Source: a beta proteobacterium AAP51
GTDB taxonomy: Bacteria > Pseudomonadota > Gammaproteobacteria > Burkholderiales > Burkholderiaceae_C
Assembly (NCBI GenBank): GCA_001295905.1
Contig: LJHT01000035.1
Location: forward strand, 1 to 64,000
DNA: 64,000 nt
Direction of reading: 5' to 3'
The first letter of the stretch is position 1. Every line of letters starts with the position of its first letter. The notes beneath the pieces were generated by a model. That model saw only the letters and a list, made by a program, of their open reading frames with translations, searched no databases and was not told where the DNA came from. The translations under genes were made by a program, and so were the position numbers. Below are positions 1-10,000 of the stretch, piece after piece.

Positions 1-1416
1 GGCGCGCCGCAGCGGAGGCGGCAGCGGCGCGGCACCGCCGCGCCCGCCGTCGCGCCCACGTTCGGCGGTTGGCGTTGCCGCCAGGGCGCCTTGCCACAGC
101 GAGGCCAGGTCGGCCAGCTCCAGCTGCGCCTGGCGCGCCAGCTCGGGCAGCAACTGCCGCTTCAGCGCACCATCGGGCAGTGCCATCCACAGTGGCTTGG
201 CCTGGGCCAGCATGCGCGCGCGGCCTTCGGCGCTGGAGAGGTCGGCCTCTTCCGAGGCCTGCTCGATGAGCTGGCGCGACAGCGGCACGGCCTGCGCCAC
301 CTGCTGCTCGAAGGCGGCGGGGCCGAGTTCGCGCACGTAGCTGTCGGGGTCGTGCTCGCTGGGCAGGAAGAGGAACTTCACGCTGCGCAGATCGGTGGCG
401 TGCGGCAGTGCAGCTTCCAGCGCGCGCGCGGCGGCGCGGCGGCCGGCCTTGTCGCCGTCGAAGCTGAAGACCACGCTGTCGGTGAAGCGGAAGAGCTTCT
501 GCACGTGCTCGGCCGTGCAGGCCGTGCCGAGCGTGGCCACGGCATTGCCGAAGCCGTTCTGCGCGAGGGCCACCACGTCCATGTAGCCCTCCACCACCAG
601 CGCATAGCCCTTGTCGCGCAGCGGCTGGCGCGCCTCGAACAGGCCGTAGAGCTCGCGCCCCTTGCTGAACAGCGGCGTCTCGGGCGAGTTCATGTACTTG
701 GGCTTGCTGTCGTCCAGCACACGCCCGCCGAAGCCGATGACCTTGCCGTCCACGCCGCGGATGGGGAACATCACGCGGTCGCGGAACCAGTCGTAACGGC
801 CGCCATCGCCTGCGGGCGTGGCGTGGCCTTCGTCGCGGTCCTTGTCGGCGTCTTTCAGCCGCACGAGGCCGGCTTCTTCGAGCAGCGGGTCGTCGTAGCT
901 CGGGAACACGCCGGCCAGCGTGCGCCAGCCCGGCGGCGCAAAGCCCAGGCCGAAGCGCGCGGCGATGGTGCCGGTGAGGCCGCGCCGCTTCAGGTAGTCG
1001 ATGGCGCGCGGCTGCGACTTCAACTGTGTGCGGTAGAAGTCGGCGGCGCGCTGCAGCACGTCGCCCAGCGACAGCCGGCGTTCACGCAGCGTGTCGCGGC
1101 GCTGGCGTTCTTCGGGGCTGACCTGCTCTTCGGGCACCGCCAGGCCCACGCCCTGCGCGAGGTCGCGCACGGCCTCGACGAAGCTCAGGCCCAGGTGCTC
1201 GGTGAGGAAGCGGATGGCGTCGCCGCTGGCCCCGCAGCCGAAGCAGTAATAGAACTGCTTCGAGGGGCTGACCGAGAAGCTCGGCGACTTCTCGCCGTGG
1301 AAGGGGCACAGCCCCATGAAGTTGGCGCCGCCGCGCTTGAGTTCGACATGGCGGCCGACGATGTCGACGATGTCGACACGGGACAGCAGTTCTTGCAGGA
1401 AGCCGGCAGGGATCAC
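1..1416 (-). CDS. dnaG: DNA primase DnaG (3' end beyond window)
   Basis: Primase that lays down RNA primers for the replisome. The 472 residues in the window contain an N-terminal CHC2 zinc finger (C37, H40, then a CxxC about 20 residues on, in the FYYCFGC context), the primase core, and a TOPRIM domain with VEGYMD and the metal-binding SFDGDKAG. The C-terminal DnaB-interaction domain lies outside the window. The start must be the GTG at 1416: an in-frame TAG sits only three codons upstream and the next residues are the family start (IPAGFLQELLSRVD). That GTG overlaps the TGA of the upstream GGDEF/EAL gene by four bases (GTGA), which implies translational coupling. In related genomes rpoD usually follows, but it cannot be seen here. 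Confidence 0.96.
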   Translation of the reverse strand, partial: MIPAGFLQELLSRVDIVDIVGRHVELKRGGANFMGLCPFHGEKSPSFSVSPSKQFYYCFGCGASGDAIRFLTEHLGLSFVEAVRDLAQGVGLAVPEEQVSPEERQRRDTLRERRLSLGDVLQRAADFYRTQLKSQPRAIDYLKRRGLTGTIAARFGLGFAPPGWRTLAGVFPSYDDPLLEEAGLVRLKDADKDRDEGHATPAGDGGRYDWFRDRVMFPIRGVDGKVIGFGGRVLDDSKPKYMNSPETPLFSKGRELYGLFEARQPLRDKGYALVVEGYMDVVALAQNGFGNAVATLGTACTAEHVQKLFRFTDSVVFSFDGDKAGRRAAARALEAALPHATDLRSVKFLFLPSEHDPDSYVRELGPAAFEQQVAQAVPLSRQLIEQASEEADLSSAEGRARMLAQAKPLWMALPDGALKRQLLPELARQAQLELADLASLWQGALAATPTAERGRDGGRGGAAPLPPPLRRA

Positions 1417-4400
1417 GCGCCGAGTCTAGCGACCCCGCCGTCGGGCGATGGCCCGGGCGCAGGGCCGCTGGGCGGCAGCGGGTCGGGGGCCGAGGCCAGG
1501 GCGAACATGCCTTTGTAGTCGCGCACCCAGGCCGCCACCTTTTCCACTGGCATGGGCGCGGCTATGCCCGTGCCCTGGCCGATTTCGCAGCCCAGCTCCA
1601 GCAGGGTGCGCGCCTGCGCCGGGCTTTCCACGCCTTCGGCCACCACCGTGCAGCCGAAGGTGCCGGCCAGGCCGATGACGCCTTGCACGATGGCGCGGTC
1701 TTGGTCGTCATCCAGCATGTGGTGCACGAAGCTGCGGTCGATCTTCAGCACGTCCACCGGCAGGCGCTTGAGGTAGGTGAGTGTGGAGTAGCCGGTGCCG
1801 AAATCGTCCAGCGCGAACTTCACGCCCATGGCCTGGCAGCGCGCCACCAGGGCCGAGGTGGCCTCGATGTCGGCATGCGCGGTGGTTTCCAGCATCTCCA
1901 GTTCCAGGTGCCCGGCCAGCGGCTCGGCATGGCGGGCCAGCAGTTCACCCAGGCGCTGGGCGAAGTCGGGTTCCTGCAGGTGGCGGGCCGAGACGTTCAC
2001 GCTGACGGAGAAGTCGAAGCCATCGCGGCGCCAGTTCGCCAGGTGCTCCAGGGCATGGGCGATGACCCAGTCGCCGATGCTGGAAGACAGGCCGGTGTTC
2101 TCGATGATGGGCAGGAACTGCAGCGGCGGCACCAGGCCCTGCTGCGGGTGCTCCCAGCGCAGCAGCGCCTCGAAGCCGAGCACGTGGCCGCGCTTCATGT
2201 CTACCTTGGGCTGGTAGTGCAGCACCAGCTCCTGGCGGTCCAGCGCCTCTTGAATGCGACCGATGGCCAGCACGCGCTGTTCGGTGCGGCGGCGCTGCTC
2301 GGGGTCGAAGAACAGGTAGCCGTTGCGGCCGGCCTGCTTGGCGCCGTACATCGCGTGGTCGGCGTGGCGCAGCAGGGCGTCGGCATCGCTGCGGTCGATG
2401 GGGTAGACGGTGGCGCCCATGCTGGCCGTCACCTGCACCGGCGCCGCCGTGGCCTCCACCACATACGGCAGCGACACCACGCGCAGCACCCGTTCCACCG
2501 CCATGCGCGCTTCTTCCAGGGTGCCGGCGCGCAGCAGCAGCACGAACTCGTCGCCGCCCAGGCGCGCGGCGGCGTCGGTCCAGTTCGGGCGGCCGCGCAG
2601 GGCGCTGCGCAGGCGGCCGGCCAGCTCGGCCAGCAGGCGGTCGCCAGCGGCGTGGCCGTGCTGGTCGTTCACGGGCTTGAAGTGGTCGAGGTCGAGGTAA
2701 CACACCACCAGCAGGTGGCCGTCGCGGTCGGCGGCGAGCATGGCTTGCTGCAGCAGCGTCGACAGCCGCGAGCGGTTGGGCAGCCCGGTGAGCTCATCGA
2801 AATGGGCCTGGCGCTCCAGCTGGTCGCGTGCGCTTTGCTGTTCGGTGATGTCGCTGATGACCAGCACGTGGTAGCGCCGCGCATCGGCGCTGCCATCGGC
2901 ATTCAGGGGGCCGGGCACGGTGCTGATGGTGGCGTGCAGCATGCAGGGCGGGCCGTTGCGGCGCGGCTCCAGCAGCTCGCCGCGCCAGTGGCCCAGGTCG
3001 CGCAGGCTGGCCCACATGGCAGCGCGCTGCTCGCGCGCCACCGGGTCGTCGGGGGCCGGGCGCAGCAGCGAAGGCACGGTGCCGATGATCTCTTCGCGCG
3101 GCACGCCCAGGATCTGGGTGTAGGCCGGGTTCACGTCCAGCGCACGCAGGTCGGGGTCGGTGATCAGCAGGCCCTCGTGCAGGTGCTGGAAGAGGTTGGC
3201 CGAGAGGCGCTGGCGCTCCAGGGCCTCGCGCTTGTCGTGGATGTCGGCCAGCGTGGCCAGCAGGCGCAGCGGGCGGCCCGCGCCGTCGCGCTCGATCACC
3301 ATCAGCGTGGCCTCGGCCCAGCGCCAGCCGCCTGCCCCGGGCATGCGCAGTTCGAGCTCGCGGCGCCCGGCCTGGCCCGTGCTCAAGGCCTGGATGGCGT
3401 CGTTCAGCTGCGCCTGGTCATCGGCGTGCACGCGTTGGCGCCAGGCACGCGGCGACCACGCGGCCCCGATGTGCCCGCTGAGCGAGCGCCACGCACCAGA
3501 GGCGAAGCTCTCGCCCGTGCCCAGGTGCCAATCGGCCACGCCCAGGCGCGAGCCTTCCAGCGCCCATTCCCAACGCTGCGCACGGCCTCGCCACTGCACG
3601 GTGGCGGCATGGCCCAGCAGCACGGCGGCGAGCATGCCGCCCAGCCAGCCGGCCAGCAGCGCGCCGGGGGCGCCCAGGGCCGTGGGCGAGGGGGCCGCAA
3701 ACAGGGCTTGCTGGGCCTGGCTGGCGCCGAGCAGCCCCACCAGCACCAGCCCGCAGCTGGCCCAGGTGAACTGCTCGCGCAGCGCCAGCACCAGCAGCAG
3801 CAAGGGCGGCAGGAACCAGGCGGCAGCGGCCACCCAGGCCGACGAAGCGCCCGCCGCCGCGCTGCCGATGCCTGCCGCGGCCAGCAGCAGGCCCAGGCCG
3901 GCGGCACTGCGCCAGCCGGGGCGCAGGTGCTCGGCGCTGTTCGACAGGCTGCGTTCCAGGGCCAGCGCCGCGGTGCTGGCGGCCACCACACCCAGCGCCA
4001 GCACCACCCAGCCTGTGGAGGCCGATGCGAGCCACGGGTTGCCGGCGCCTGCTGCAGTCACTGCGTTGAGGGTCTCGGCAGGTGGCATTGCCAGGCCCAT
4101 CGCCAAGCCTGTTGCCAAGCCCAGCGCCAAGGGTGCGGCCACCATAACGCCACCCACGGCGGCCAGCATGCCGACGTCCAGCGCGCGTTCGAGCCGGGCG
4201 TCAAAAGCCAGCTGGTGCAGCACGGCCCCGGCAGCCCAGCTGGCGGCACCCACCAGCGCCACCGACAGCACGCCCAGCGCCCCAGGCGCGCCCAAAGCCA
4301 GCAGCGCCACGGCCAGGCCCAGCAGGCTGCTGGCCCAGGCACTGCGGCCCCCGCACACGCGCGCTGCCAGGGCCACACCGGCCGGCAACGACAGCGCGGC

Positions 4401-4547
4401 CCAGAGCGGCAGGCTGCTGAAGCTCAAGGCACCGGCGAAGGCCAGCGCCGCCGTGGCCAGCGCCCAGGCTGCGCCCCGCAGCCCCACCGCCACACGGCTG
4501 CCCGAGCCGCGGCCCCAGCCGGGGCGCAGCGCCCCGGTTCGCGACAT
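1413..4547 (-). CDS. Membrane-bound GGDEF/EAL cyclic-di-GMP enzyme with MASE1-like sensor and PAS domains
   Basis: Predicted to make and/or break cyclic-di-GMP at the inner membrane. The chosen ATG (4547) shares its A with the TGA of the H-NS-like gene (TGATG); a longer start at 4601 would sit inside that gene. The protein has 1044 residues: about eight to ten membrane segments (roughly 20-310, with the LPAGVALAAR motif of MASE1-type sensors), a PAS/PAC region (about 320-440), a second PAS (about 450-570), GGDEF with an intact active site (GGDEF at about 664) and EAL (EALLRW at about 793). The EAL catalytic set is present: E in EAL, NVSARHL, the E of LEMLE, DDFGTGYS, LKIDRSF, EGVE and GQG. 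The residues after QG read TGIAAPMP instead of the usual Y-x-F/x-x-P pattern. Both activities look possible; which dominates cannot be told. Low-complexity Pro/Ala/Gly tail. Confidence 0.93.
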   Translation of the reverse strand: MSRTGALRPGWGRGSGSRVAVGLRGAAWALATAALAFAGALSFSSLPLWAALSLPAGVALAARVCGGRSAWASSLLGLAVALLALGAPGALGVLSVALVGAASWAAGAVLHQLAFDARLERALDVGMLAAVGGVMVAAPLALGLATGLAMGLAMPPAETLNAVTAAGAGNPWLASASTGWVVLALGVVAASTAALALERSLSNSAEHLRPGWRSAAGLGLLLAAAGIGSAAAGASSAWVAAAAWFLPPLLLLVLALREQFTWASCGLVLVGLLGASQAQQALFAAPSPTALGAPGALLAGWLGGMLAAVLLGHAATVQWRGRAQRWEWALEGSRLGVADWHLGTGESFASGAWRSLSGHIGAAWSPRAWRQRVHADDQAQLNDAIQALSTGQAGRRELELRMPGAGGWRWAEATLMVIERDGAGRPLRLLATLADIHDKREALERQRLSANLFQHLHEGLLITDPDLRALDVNPAYTQILGVPREEIIGTVPSLLRPAPDDPVAREQRAAMWASLRDLGHWRGELLEPRRNGPPCMLHATISTVPGPLNADGSADARRYHVLVISDITEQQSARDQLERQAHFDELTGLPNRSRLSTLLQQAMLAADRDGHLLVVCYLDLDHFKPVNDQHGHAAGDRLLAELAGRLRSALRGRPNWTDAAARLGGDEFVLLLRAGTLEEARMAVERVLRVVSLPYVVEATAAPVQVTASMGATVYPIDRSDADALLRHADHAMYGAKQAGRNGYLFFDPEQRRRTEQRVLAIGRIQEALDRQELVLHYQPKVDMKRGHVLGFEALLRWEHPQQGLVPPLQFLPIIENTGLSSSIGDWVIAHALEHLANWRRDGFDFSVSVNVSARHLQEPDFAQRLGELLARHAEPLAGHLELEMLETTAHADIEATSALVARCQAMGVKFALDDFGTGYSTLTYLKRLPVDVLKIDRSFVHHMLDDDQDRAIVQGVIGLAGTFGCTVVAEGVESPAQARTLLELGCEIGQGTGIAAPMPVEKVAAWVRDYKGMFALASAPDPLPPSGPAPGPSPDGGVARLGA

Positions 4548-4861
4548 CAGAGTGCGAAGTCGGCCAGCGAAGCGCCGTTGGCCAGCGCCGAGGCCAGCCA
4601 CTTGGGCTTCAGTCCGCGCCCGCTCCAGGTGTCGCCCGTGGCGGGGTTGCGGTACTTGGCCGCCACCTTGCCGGTGCCAGCGCGCTTGGGGGCTGGCGCG
4701 GGTTTGCCGGCGCCGATGTCGGCCATCGTCAGGCCATATTCGGCCATCAGGGCCTTGACCTTGTTGATGGCTTCGCTGCGCTGGTTGCGCTGGAATTCAG
4801 CGATCTGTTTTTCGAGCGCCGCCTTTTGGGCCAGCAACTCGCTCAGGGTGTCTTGTGCCAT
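4547..4861 (-). CDS. H-NS family nucleoid-associated protein
   Basis: Small xenogeneic-silencer-type DNA-binding protein, 104 residues. The N-terminal half is a charged oligomerisation helix (LLAQKAALEKQIAEFQRNQ). The C-terminal half carries the H-NS/Bph3-type DNA-binding signature YRNPATGDTWSGRGLKPKWL. An Ala/Pro/Lys linker lies between them (about 52-68). A GGGAG ribosome-binding sequence precedes the ATG. The gene is first in a chain with the GGDEF/EAL gene (1-base overlap) and dnaG (4-base overlap). Burkholderiales genomes carry many paralogues of this family, so no specific symbol is assigned. Confidence 0.93.
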   Translation of the reverse strand: MAQDTLSELLAQKAALEKQIAEFQRNQRSEAINKVKALMAEYGLTMADIGAGKPAPAPKRAGTGKVAAKYRNPATGDTWSGRGLKPKWLASALANGASLADFAL

Positions 4862-4932
4862 GTCTTTCGTCTCCCAGGGGCCCGTTGTGCCGCAAATATA
4901 TACGTCGGGCCGCCAGATGTGGTTTCCAAAGG

Positions 4933-5205
4933 TCAGGCGGCGGGTGGCACGTAACCCGCGGGTTTGTCGGCATCGCCGCCGAAGAGAAACTGCTCCATCT
5001 GCCGCGCCAGGTATTGCCGGGCCCGCGCGTCGGCCAGGTTCAGGCGGTTTTCATTGACGAGCATCGTCTGGTGCTTCTTCCAGGCTTCGAAGGCGTCCTT
5101 GGAAATGTTCTCGTAAATGCGCTTGCCGAGTTCGCCAGGGTAAGGCGCAAAAGTCAGACCTTCGGCTTCCTTCTTCAGATAAATGCATTGCACCATGCGC
5201 GCCAT
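4933..5205 (-). CDS. yggX: Probable Fe(2+)-trafficking protein YggX
   Basis: 90-residue cytosolic protein linked to iron-sulfur protection and iron trafficking under oxidative stress. It shows the family pattern from the first residues: [17 protein letters not shown] with conserved Cys7, then [29 protein letters not shown] and [14 protein letters not shown]. The ATG at 5205 is chosen because AAGGAAG lies about ten bases upstream and the length matches the family; a longer open frame upstream is not homologous. It follows argA by 14 bases, so the two are probably co-transcribed. Confidence 0.96.
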   Translation of the reverse strand: MARMVQCIYLKKEAEGLTFAPYPGELGKRIYENISKDAFEAWKKHQTMLVNENRLNLADARARQYLARQMEQFLFGGDADKPAGYVPPAA

Positions 5206-5219
5206 GAGAGTTGCTTCCT

Positions 5220-6572
5220 TCAGAGTTTCTTGACCAGCACCTGCGAGCGCCGGTCCCAGTTGTATTTGCGTTTGCGCGCTTCCGGCAACCATTCCGGGTC
5301 GACGGGCGAGAAACCGCGTTTGATGAACCAATGCATCGTGCGTGTGGTGAGCACGAAGATACTGTCGAAACCGCCGGCGCGGGCCCGCTGCTCGATGCGC
5401 TTGAGCAGCCTTTCGCCATCACCCTGACCCTGGCTCAGCGGCGAGACGGTCAGCGCCGCCATCTCGGCGGTTCTGGCCTCCGGGTAGGGGTAGAGCGCGG
5501 CGCAGCCGAAGATGATGCCGTCGTGCTCGACCACGCTGTAGTAGCTGATGTCGCGTTCGATCTCGGTGCGCTCGCGGCGCACCAGCGTGCCGTCGCGCTC
5601 GAAGGGCTCGATGAGCTGCAGGATGCCGCCCACGTCGTCGCTGGTGGCCTCGCGCAGGCTCTCCAGCTTTTCATCGACCACCATGGTGCCCACGCCGTCG
5701 TGCGTGAACACCTCCAGCAGCAGCGCGCCGTCGGTGGCGTAGGGCAGGATGTGGCTGCGCTCCACGCCGGCCTCGCAGGCCTTCACGCAGTGCTGCAGGT
5801 AGAAGGCCGTGTCGGTGGGCAGCGTGGGCGGGGGCAGGGCGGCCAGCAGGCGCTTGGCGTCCACCAGCGCGAGTTCGGTGTCGATGCTGCTTTCGGGGTC
5901 GGCCTGGTCTTCGCGGATGCCGGGCATCTCGGTCATGAAGACCAGCTTGTCGGCCTGCAGCGCCACCGCCGTGGCCGTGGCCACGTCTTCCATCGTCAGG
6001 TTGAAGGCTTCGCCCGTGGGGCTGAAGCCGAAGGGCGACAGCAGCACCAGCGCGCCGATGTCGATGGCGCGCCGGATGGCCGCCGAGTCGACGCGGCGCA
6101 CGAGGCCGCTGTGGATGAAGTCGATGCCGTCGACGATGCCCACCGGCCTGGCGGTGAGGAAGTTGCCCGACACCACCCGCACCGTGGCGTTGGCCATGGG
6201 CGTGTTGGGCAGGCCCTGGCTGAAGGCGGCCTCGATCTCGAAGCGCAGCTGACCTGCCGCTTCTTGCGCCGCGTCGAGCGCCACCGGGTCGGTGATGCGG
6301 ATGCCGCGGTGGTAGCGCGAGACGTGGCCCTTGGCCGCGAGCTGCTCGGTCACCTGCGGCCGGAAGCCGTGCACCAGCACGAGCTTGATGCCCATGGCGT
6401 GCAGGATGGCGAGGTCTTGCACGAAGGTGTTGAGCTTGCCGGCGGCGATGGCCTCGCCGGCCAGCGCCACCACGAAAGTCTTGCCGCGGTAGGCGTGGAT
6501 GTACGGCGCGACAGCGCGGAACCACGGAACGAAGGTGTGCGGGAAGACGAGGCTCATGGGGGGGGTCGACAT
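5220..6572 (-). CDS. argA: Amino-acid N-acetyltransferase (N-acetylglutamate synthase)
   Basis: First step of arginine biosynthesis: acetyl-CoA plus glutamate to N-acetylglutamate. 450 residues in the classical two-domain form: an amino-acid-kinase fold (about 25-290; [33 protein letters not shown]) followed by a GNAT acetyltransferase domain (about 300-445; [20 protein letters not shown], then [13 protein letters not shown]). Two ATGs are possible, at 6572 and at 6557 (five codons later); a run of eight C lies between them on the coding strand. yggX follows 14 bases downstream. The gene is divergent from the VOC-family gene. Confidence 0.96.
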   Translation of the reverse strand: MSTPPMSLVFPHTFVPWFRAVAPYIHAYRGKTFVVALAGEAIAAGKLNTFVQDLAILHAMGIKLVLVHGFRPQVTEQLAAKGHVSRYHRGIRITDPVALDAAQEAAGQLRFEIEAAFSQGLPNTPMANATVRVVSGNFLTARPVGIVDGIDFIHSGLVRRVDSAAIRRAIDIGALVLLSPFGFSPTGEAFNLTMEDVATATAVALQADKLVFMTEMPGIREDQADPESSIDTELALVDAKRLLAALPPPTLPTDTAFYLQHCVKACEAGVERSHILPYATDGALLLEVFTHDGVGTMVVDEKLESLREATSDDVGGILQLIEPFERDGTLVRRERTEIERDISYYSVVEHDGIIFGCAALYPYPEARTAEMAALTVSPLSQGQGDGERLLKRIEQRARAGGFDSIFVLTTRTMHWFIKRGFSPVDPEWLPEARKRKYNWDRRSQVLVKKL

Positions 6573-6674
6573 CTGGGGGTCGACAGGTGCGCCGATTGTG
6601 CAGCAGCATCAGCGCCCCTCAACCTGCGCGCACGGCCCGCCGGGCCCGCCGAGACCCACCCCCAGGAGCCCACG

Positions 6675-7058
6675 ATGGACGTCTACAAGACCCACGGTGC
6701 CTTCAGCTGGAGCGAGCTGACCACCCCCGACCCGGCGGCCGCGGCCGCCTTCTACGGTGCCTTGCTCGGCTGGGCCGTGAAGGACCCCGACCCGAACATG
6801 GGCGACTACCGTGTCGCCTCGGTGGGCGAGGACATGGTCGCCGGCATCTGCGCGCCTTTTCCCGGCGCGCCGCCGGCCCCGCCGCACTGGGGCGTGTACA
6901 TCACGGTCGACGACGCCGACGCCAGCGCCGAGAAGTGCACCGCGCTCGGCGGCAAGGTGCTGGTGCCGCCGATGGACGTGCCCACGGTCGGCCGCATGGC
7001 CGTGCTGCAAGACCCGCAGGGCGCGGTGTTCAGCGTGATGACCTACAGCGACGGCTGA
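6675..7058 (+). CDS. VOC (glyoxalase/bleomycin-resistance fold) family protein
   Basis: 127-residue protein with the vicinal-oxygen-chelate fold: a WSELTTPDPAAAAAFYGALLGW opening (the typical first beta-alpha unit), VYITVDDADAS in the middle, and PTVGRMAVLQDPQGAVFSVM at the end, as in the large VOC subgroup with two betaalphabetabetabeta units. An AGGAG sequence lies about seven bases before the ATG. The substrate cannot be inferred. It is followed closely by hrpA on the same strand, with no operon logic visible. Confidence 0.85.
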   Translation: MDVYKTHGAFSWSELTTPDPAAAAAFYGALLGWAVKDPDPNMGDYRVASVGEDMVAGICAPFPGAPPAPPHWGVYITVDDADASAEKCTALGGKVLVPPMDVPTVGRMAVLQDPQGAVFSVMTYSDG

Positions 7059-7097
7059 GCAGCGCCCCCGCCCGGGCGCGGAGATAATCCGCCGCCC

Positions 7098-10000
7098 GTG
7101 AACCCGCCCCCCTCCAAGCCGGCCCCGGCCCCGCGCGCAACGACCCGCGTGCCGCCGCGGCCCATCCCGCCCATCACCTACCCCGAATCGCTGCCGGTCT
7201 CCAGCCGGCGCGACGAGATCGCGCGCGCCATCCGCGATCACCAGGTGGTCATCGTCTGCGGCGAAACCGGCTCGGGCAAGACGACGCAGTTGCCGAAGAT
7301 CTGCCTGGAGCTGGGTCGCGGCCTCGGCGCGGGCGGCACCGGCCTCATCGGCCACACGCAGCCGCGCCGCATCGCGGCCAGCAGCGTGGCCAAGCGCATC
7401 GCCGAAGAGCTGAACAGCCCGCTGGGCGACGTGGTCGGCTACAAGGTGCGCTTCCAGGACCGTCTGCAGCCCGGCGCCAGCGTCAAGCTGATGACCGACG
7501 GCATCCTGCTGGCCGAGACCGAGCGCGACCCGCTGCTGCGCGCCTACGACACCATCATCATCGACGAGGCGCACGAACGCAGCCTCAACATCGATTTCCT
7601 GCTGGGTTACCTGAAGCAGCTGCTGCCGAGGCGGCCTGACCTCAAGGTGATCGTCACCTCGGCCACCATCGACGCCGAGCGCTTCGCGAACCACTTCGCC
7701 GGCAGGCAAGGCCCGGCGCCGGTGATCATGGTCAGCGGCCGGCTCTTCCCGGTGGAGCAGCGCTGGCGGCCTTATGAAGAATCGCGCGAGTTCGATCTCG
7801 ACAACGCAATCGCCGAAGCGGTGGACGAGCTCTGGCGCGCCGCCCCTGGCGACATCCTCGTGTTTTTGCCCGGCGAGCGCGAGATCCGCGAGGCCGCCGA
7901 CCACCTGCGCCGCCACCTGTTGCAGCACGCCAAGGGCGGGCCACAGCCCGAGGTGCTGCCGCTTTTCGCGCGCCTGAGCCAGCAGGAGCAAGACCGCGTC
8001 TTCGAGGCCGGCAACGGCCGGCGCATCGTGCTGGCCACCAACGTGGCCGAGACCTCGCTGACGGTGCCGGGCATCCGCTACGTCATCGACGCTGGCACCG
8101 CGCGCGTGAAGCGCTACAGCTGGCGCAACAAGGTCGAGCAGTTGCAGATCGAGGCCATCAGCCAGGCCGCAGCCAGCCAGCGTGCCGGCCGCTGCGGACG
8201 CGTGGCCAACGGCGTGTGCATCCGCCTCTATGGCGAAGACGATTTCAAGGGGCGGCCGCGTTTCACCGACCCGGAGATCCTGCGCAGCAGCCTGGCTGGC
8301 GTGATCCTGCGCATGAAGGCCTTGCGCCTGGGCGCGGTGGAGAGCTTCCCCTTCGTCGAGCCGCCGCCGGGCAAGGCCATCGCCGACGGCTACGCGCTGC
8401 TGGCCGAACTGGGCGCGGTGGACGACGACAACGAGCTCACGCCCATCGGCGTGGAACTCAGCCGCCTGCCGCTGGACCCGCGCGTGGGTCGCATGATCCT
8501 GGAGGCGCGCAAGCACCAGGCGCTGAGCGAGGTGCTGGTGATCGCCGCCGCGCTGAGCGGGCAAGACGTGCGCGACCGGCCGCAAGACCGCGCGCAGCTG
8601 GCCGACGAGCGCCACAAGCCCTTCGACGACGAGCGCAGCGAGTTCATGGGCACGCTGAAGCTGTGGAAGTGGATCGAAGAGGGGCGGGGCACGCATGGCC
8701 ACGCGAACCAACGCGACGCCCAGGTCGACAGCCACAAGCTCACCAACCGCCAGCAAGAGCAGCGCTTGCGCGACGCCTTCATCAGCCCGCGCCGCGTGCG
8801 CGAATGGCGCGACATCCACAGCCAGCTGCTGACGGTGGTGGCCGAACACGGCTGGCGCCTCAACGATGCGCCAGCCACCTACGAGCAGGTGCACCTCTCG
8901 CTGCTGGCCGGGCTGCTGGGCAACATCGGCTGCAAGAGCGACGACGAGGACTGGTACCTCGGCGCGCGCGGCATCAAGTTCTGGCGCCACCCGGGCGTGA
9001 ACCTGAGCAAGAAGCCGGGGCGCTGGATCGTCGCGGCTGAGCTCGTGGAGACCACACGTCTCTTCGGCCGCGGCATTGCAGCCATCGAACCGCAGTGGAT
9101 ACCGCCGCTGGCCGGCCATCTGCTGAAGACGCAGCTGCTGGAGCCGCATTGGGAGAAGAAGGCCGCCGAGGTGGTGGCGCTGGAGCGCGCCACGCTCTAC
9201 GGCATCGTCATCTACAACAACCGCAAGGTGAACTTCGGCCGCATCGACCCCGTGGCGGCGCGCGAGATCTTCATCCGCGAGGCGCTGGTGGGCGATGAGT
9301 GGGAGACGCGGCTGCCCTTCCTGGCGCACAACCGCAAGCTCATCGCGCAGGTGCAGGAACTCGAGCACAAGGCGCGCCGCCAAGACGTGCTGGTGGACGA
9401 CGAGCTCATCCACGCCTTCTACGACCAGCAGCTGCCGAAAGACGTGTGCAGCGGCGCGAGTCTGGAGCGTTGGTTCCGGGAAGAATGCAAGAAGCAGCCA
9501 AAGCTGCTGCAGCTGACCCGGGAAGAGCTGATGCGCCACGAGGCGGCGGGCATCACCACCGACAGCTTTCCGAAGACCATCCGCCTGGGCGGCATCGACT
9601 GCACGGCCACCTACCTGCACGAGCCGGGTGATGCCAAAGACGGCGTGACCGTGACGGTGCCCATCTACGCCCTGAACCAGGTGAACGACGAGCGCTGCGA
9701 GTGGCTGGTGCCCGGCATGCTGCACGCCAAGGTGCTGGCGCTGTGCAAGACCCTGCACCAGCGCCCGCGCTCGCGCCTGGTGCCGCTGCCCGACTACGCG
9801 GCCGAGTTCTGCGAGCTCAGCACTTTCGGCCAAGGCAGCTTGATGGACGTGCTGCTGAAGGCGGTGCGTGAACGCACGCAGATCGCCGTGCAGCGCAACG
9901 ACTTCAAGCTGGAGCAGCTGAGCCCGCACCTGTTCATGAACTTCCGCGTCGTCGACGAGCACGGCCGGCAGCTCGGCATGGGGCGGGATCTGGCGCACCT

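Noticed and set aside
1683..5057. 1124-codon plus-strand frame opposite the GGDEF/EAL gene
   Set aside because: Shadow frame; intact GGDEF, EAL and H-NS motifs are on the minus strand.
6609..9998. 1129-codon open frame on the minus strand opposite hrpA
   Set aside because: Shadow frame; hrpA motifs are intact on the plus strand and the minus product is His/Gln/Ala-rich without any domain.
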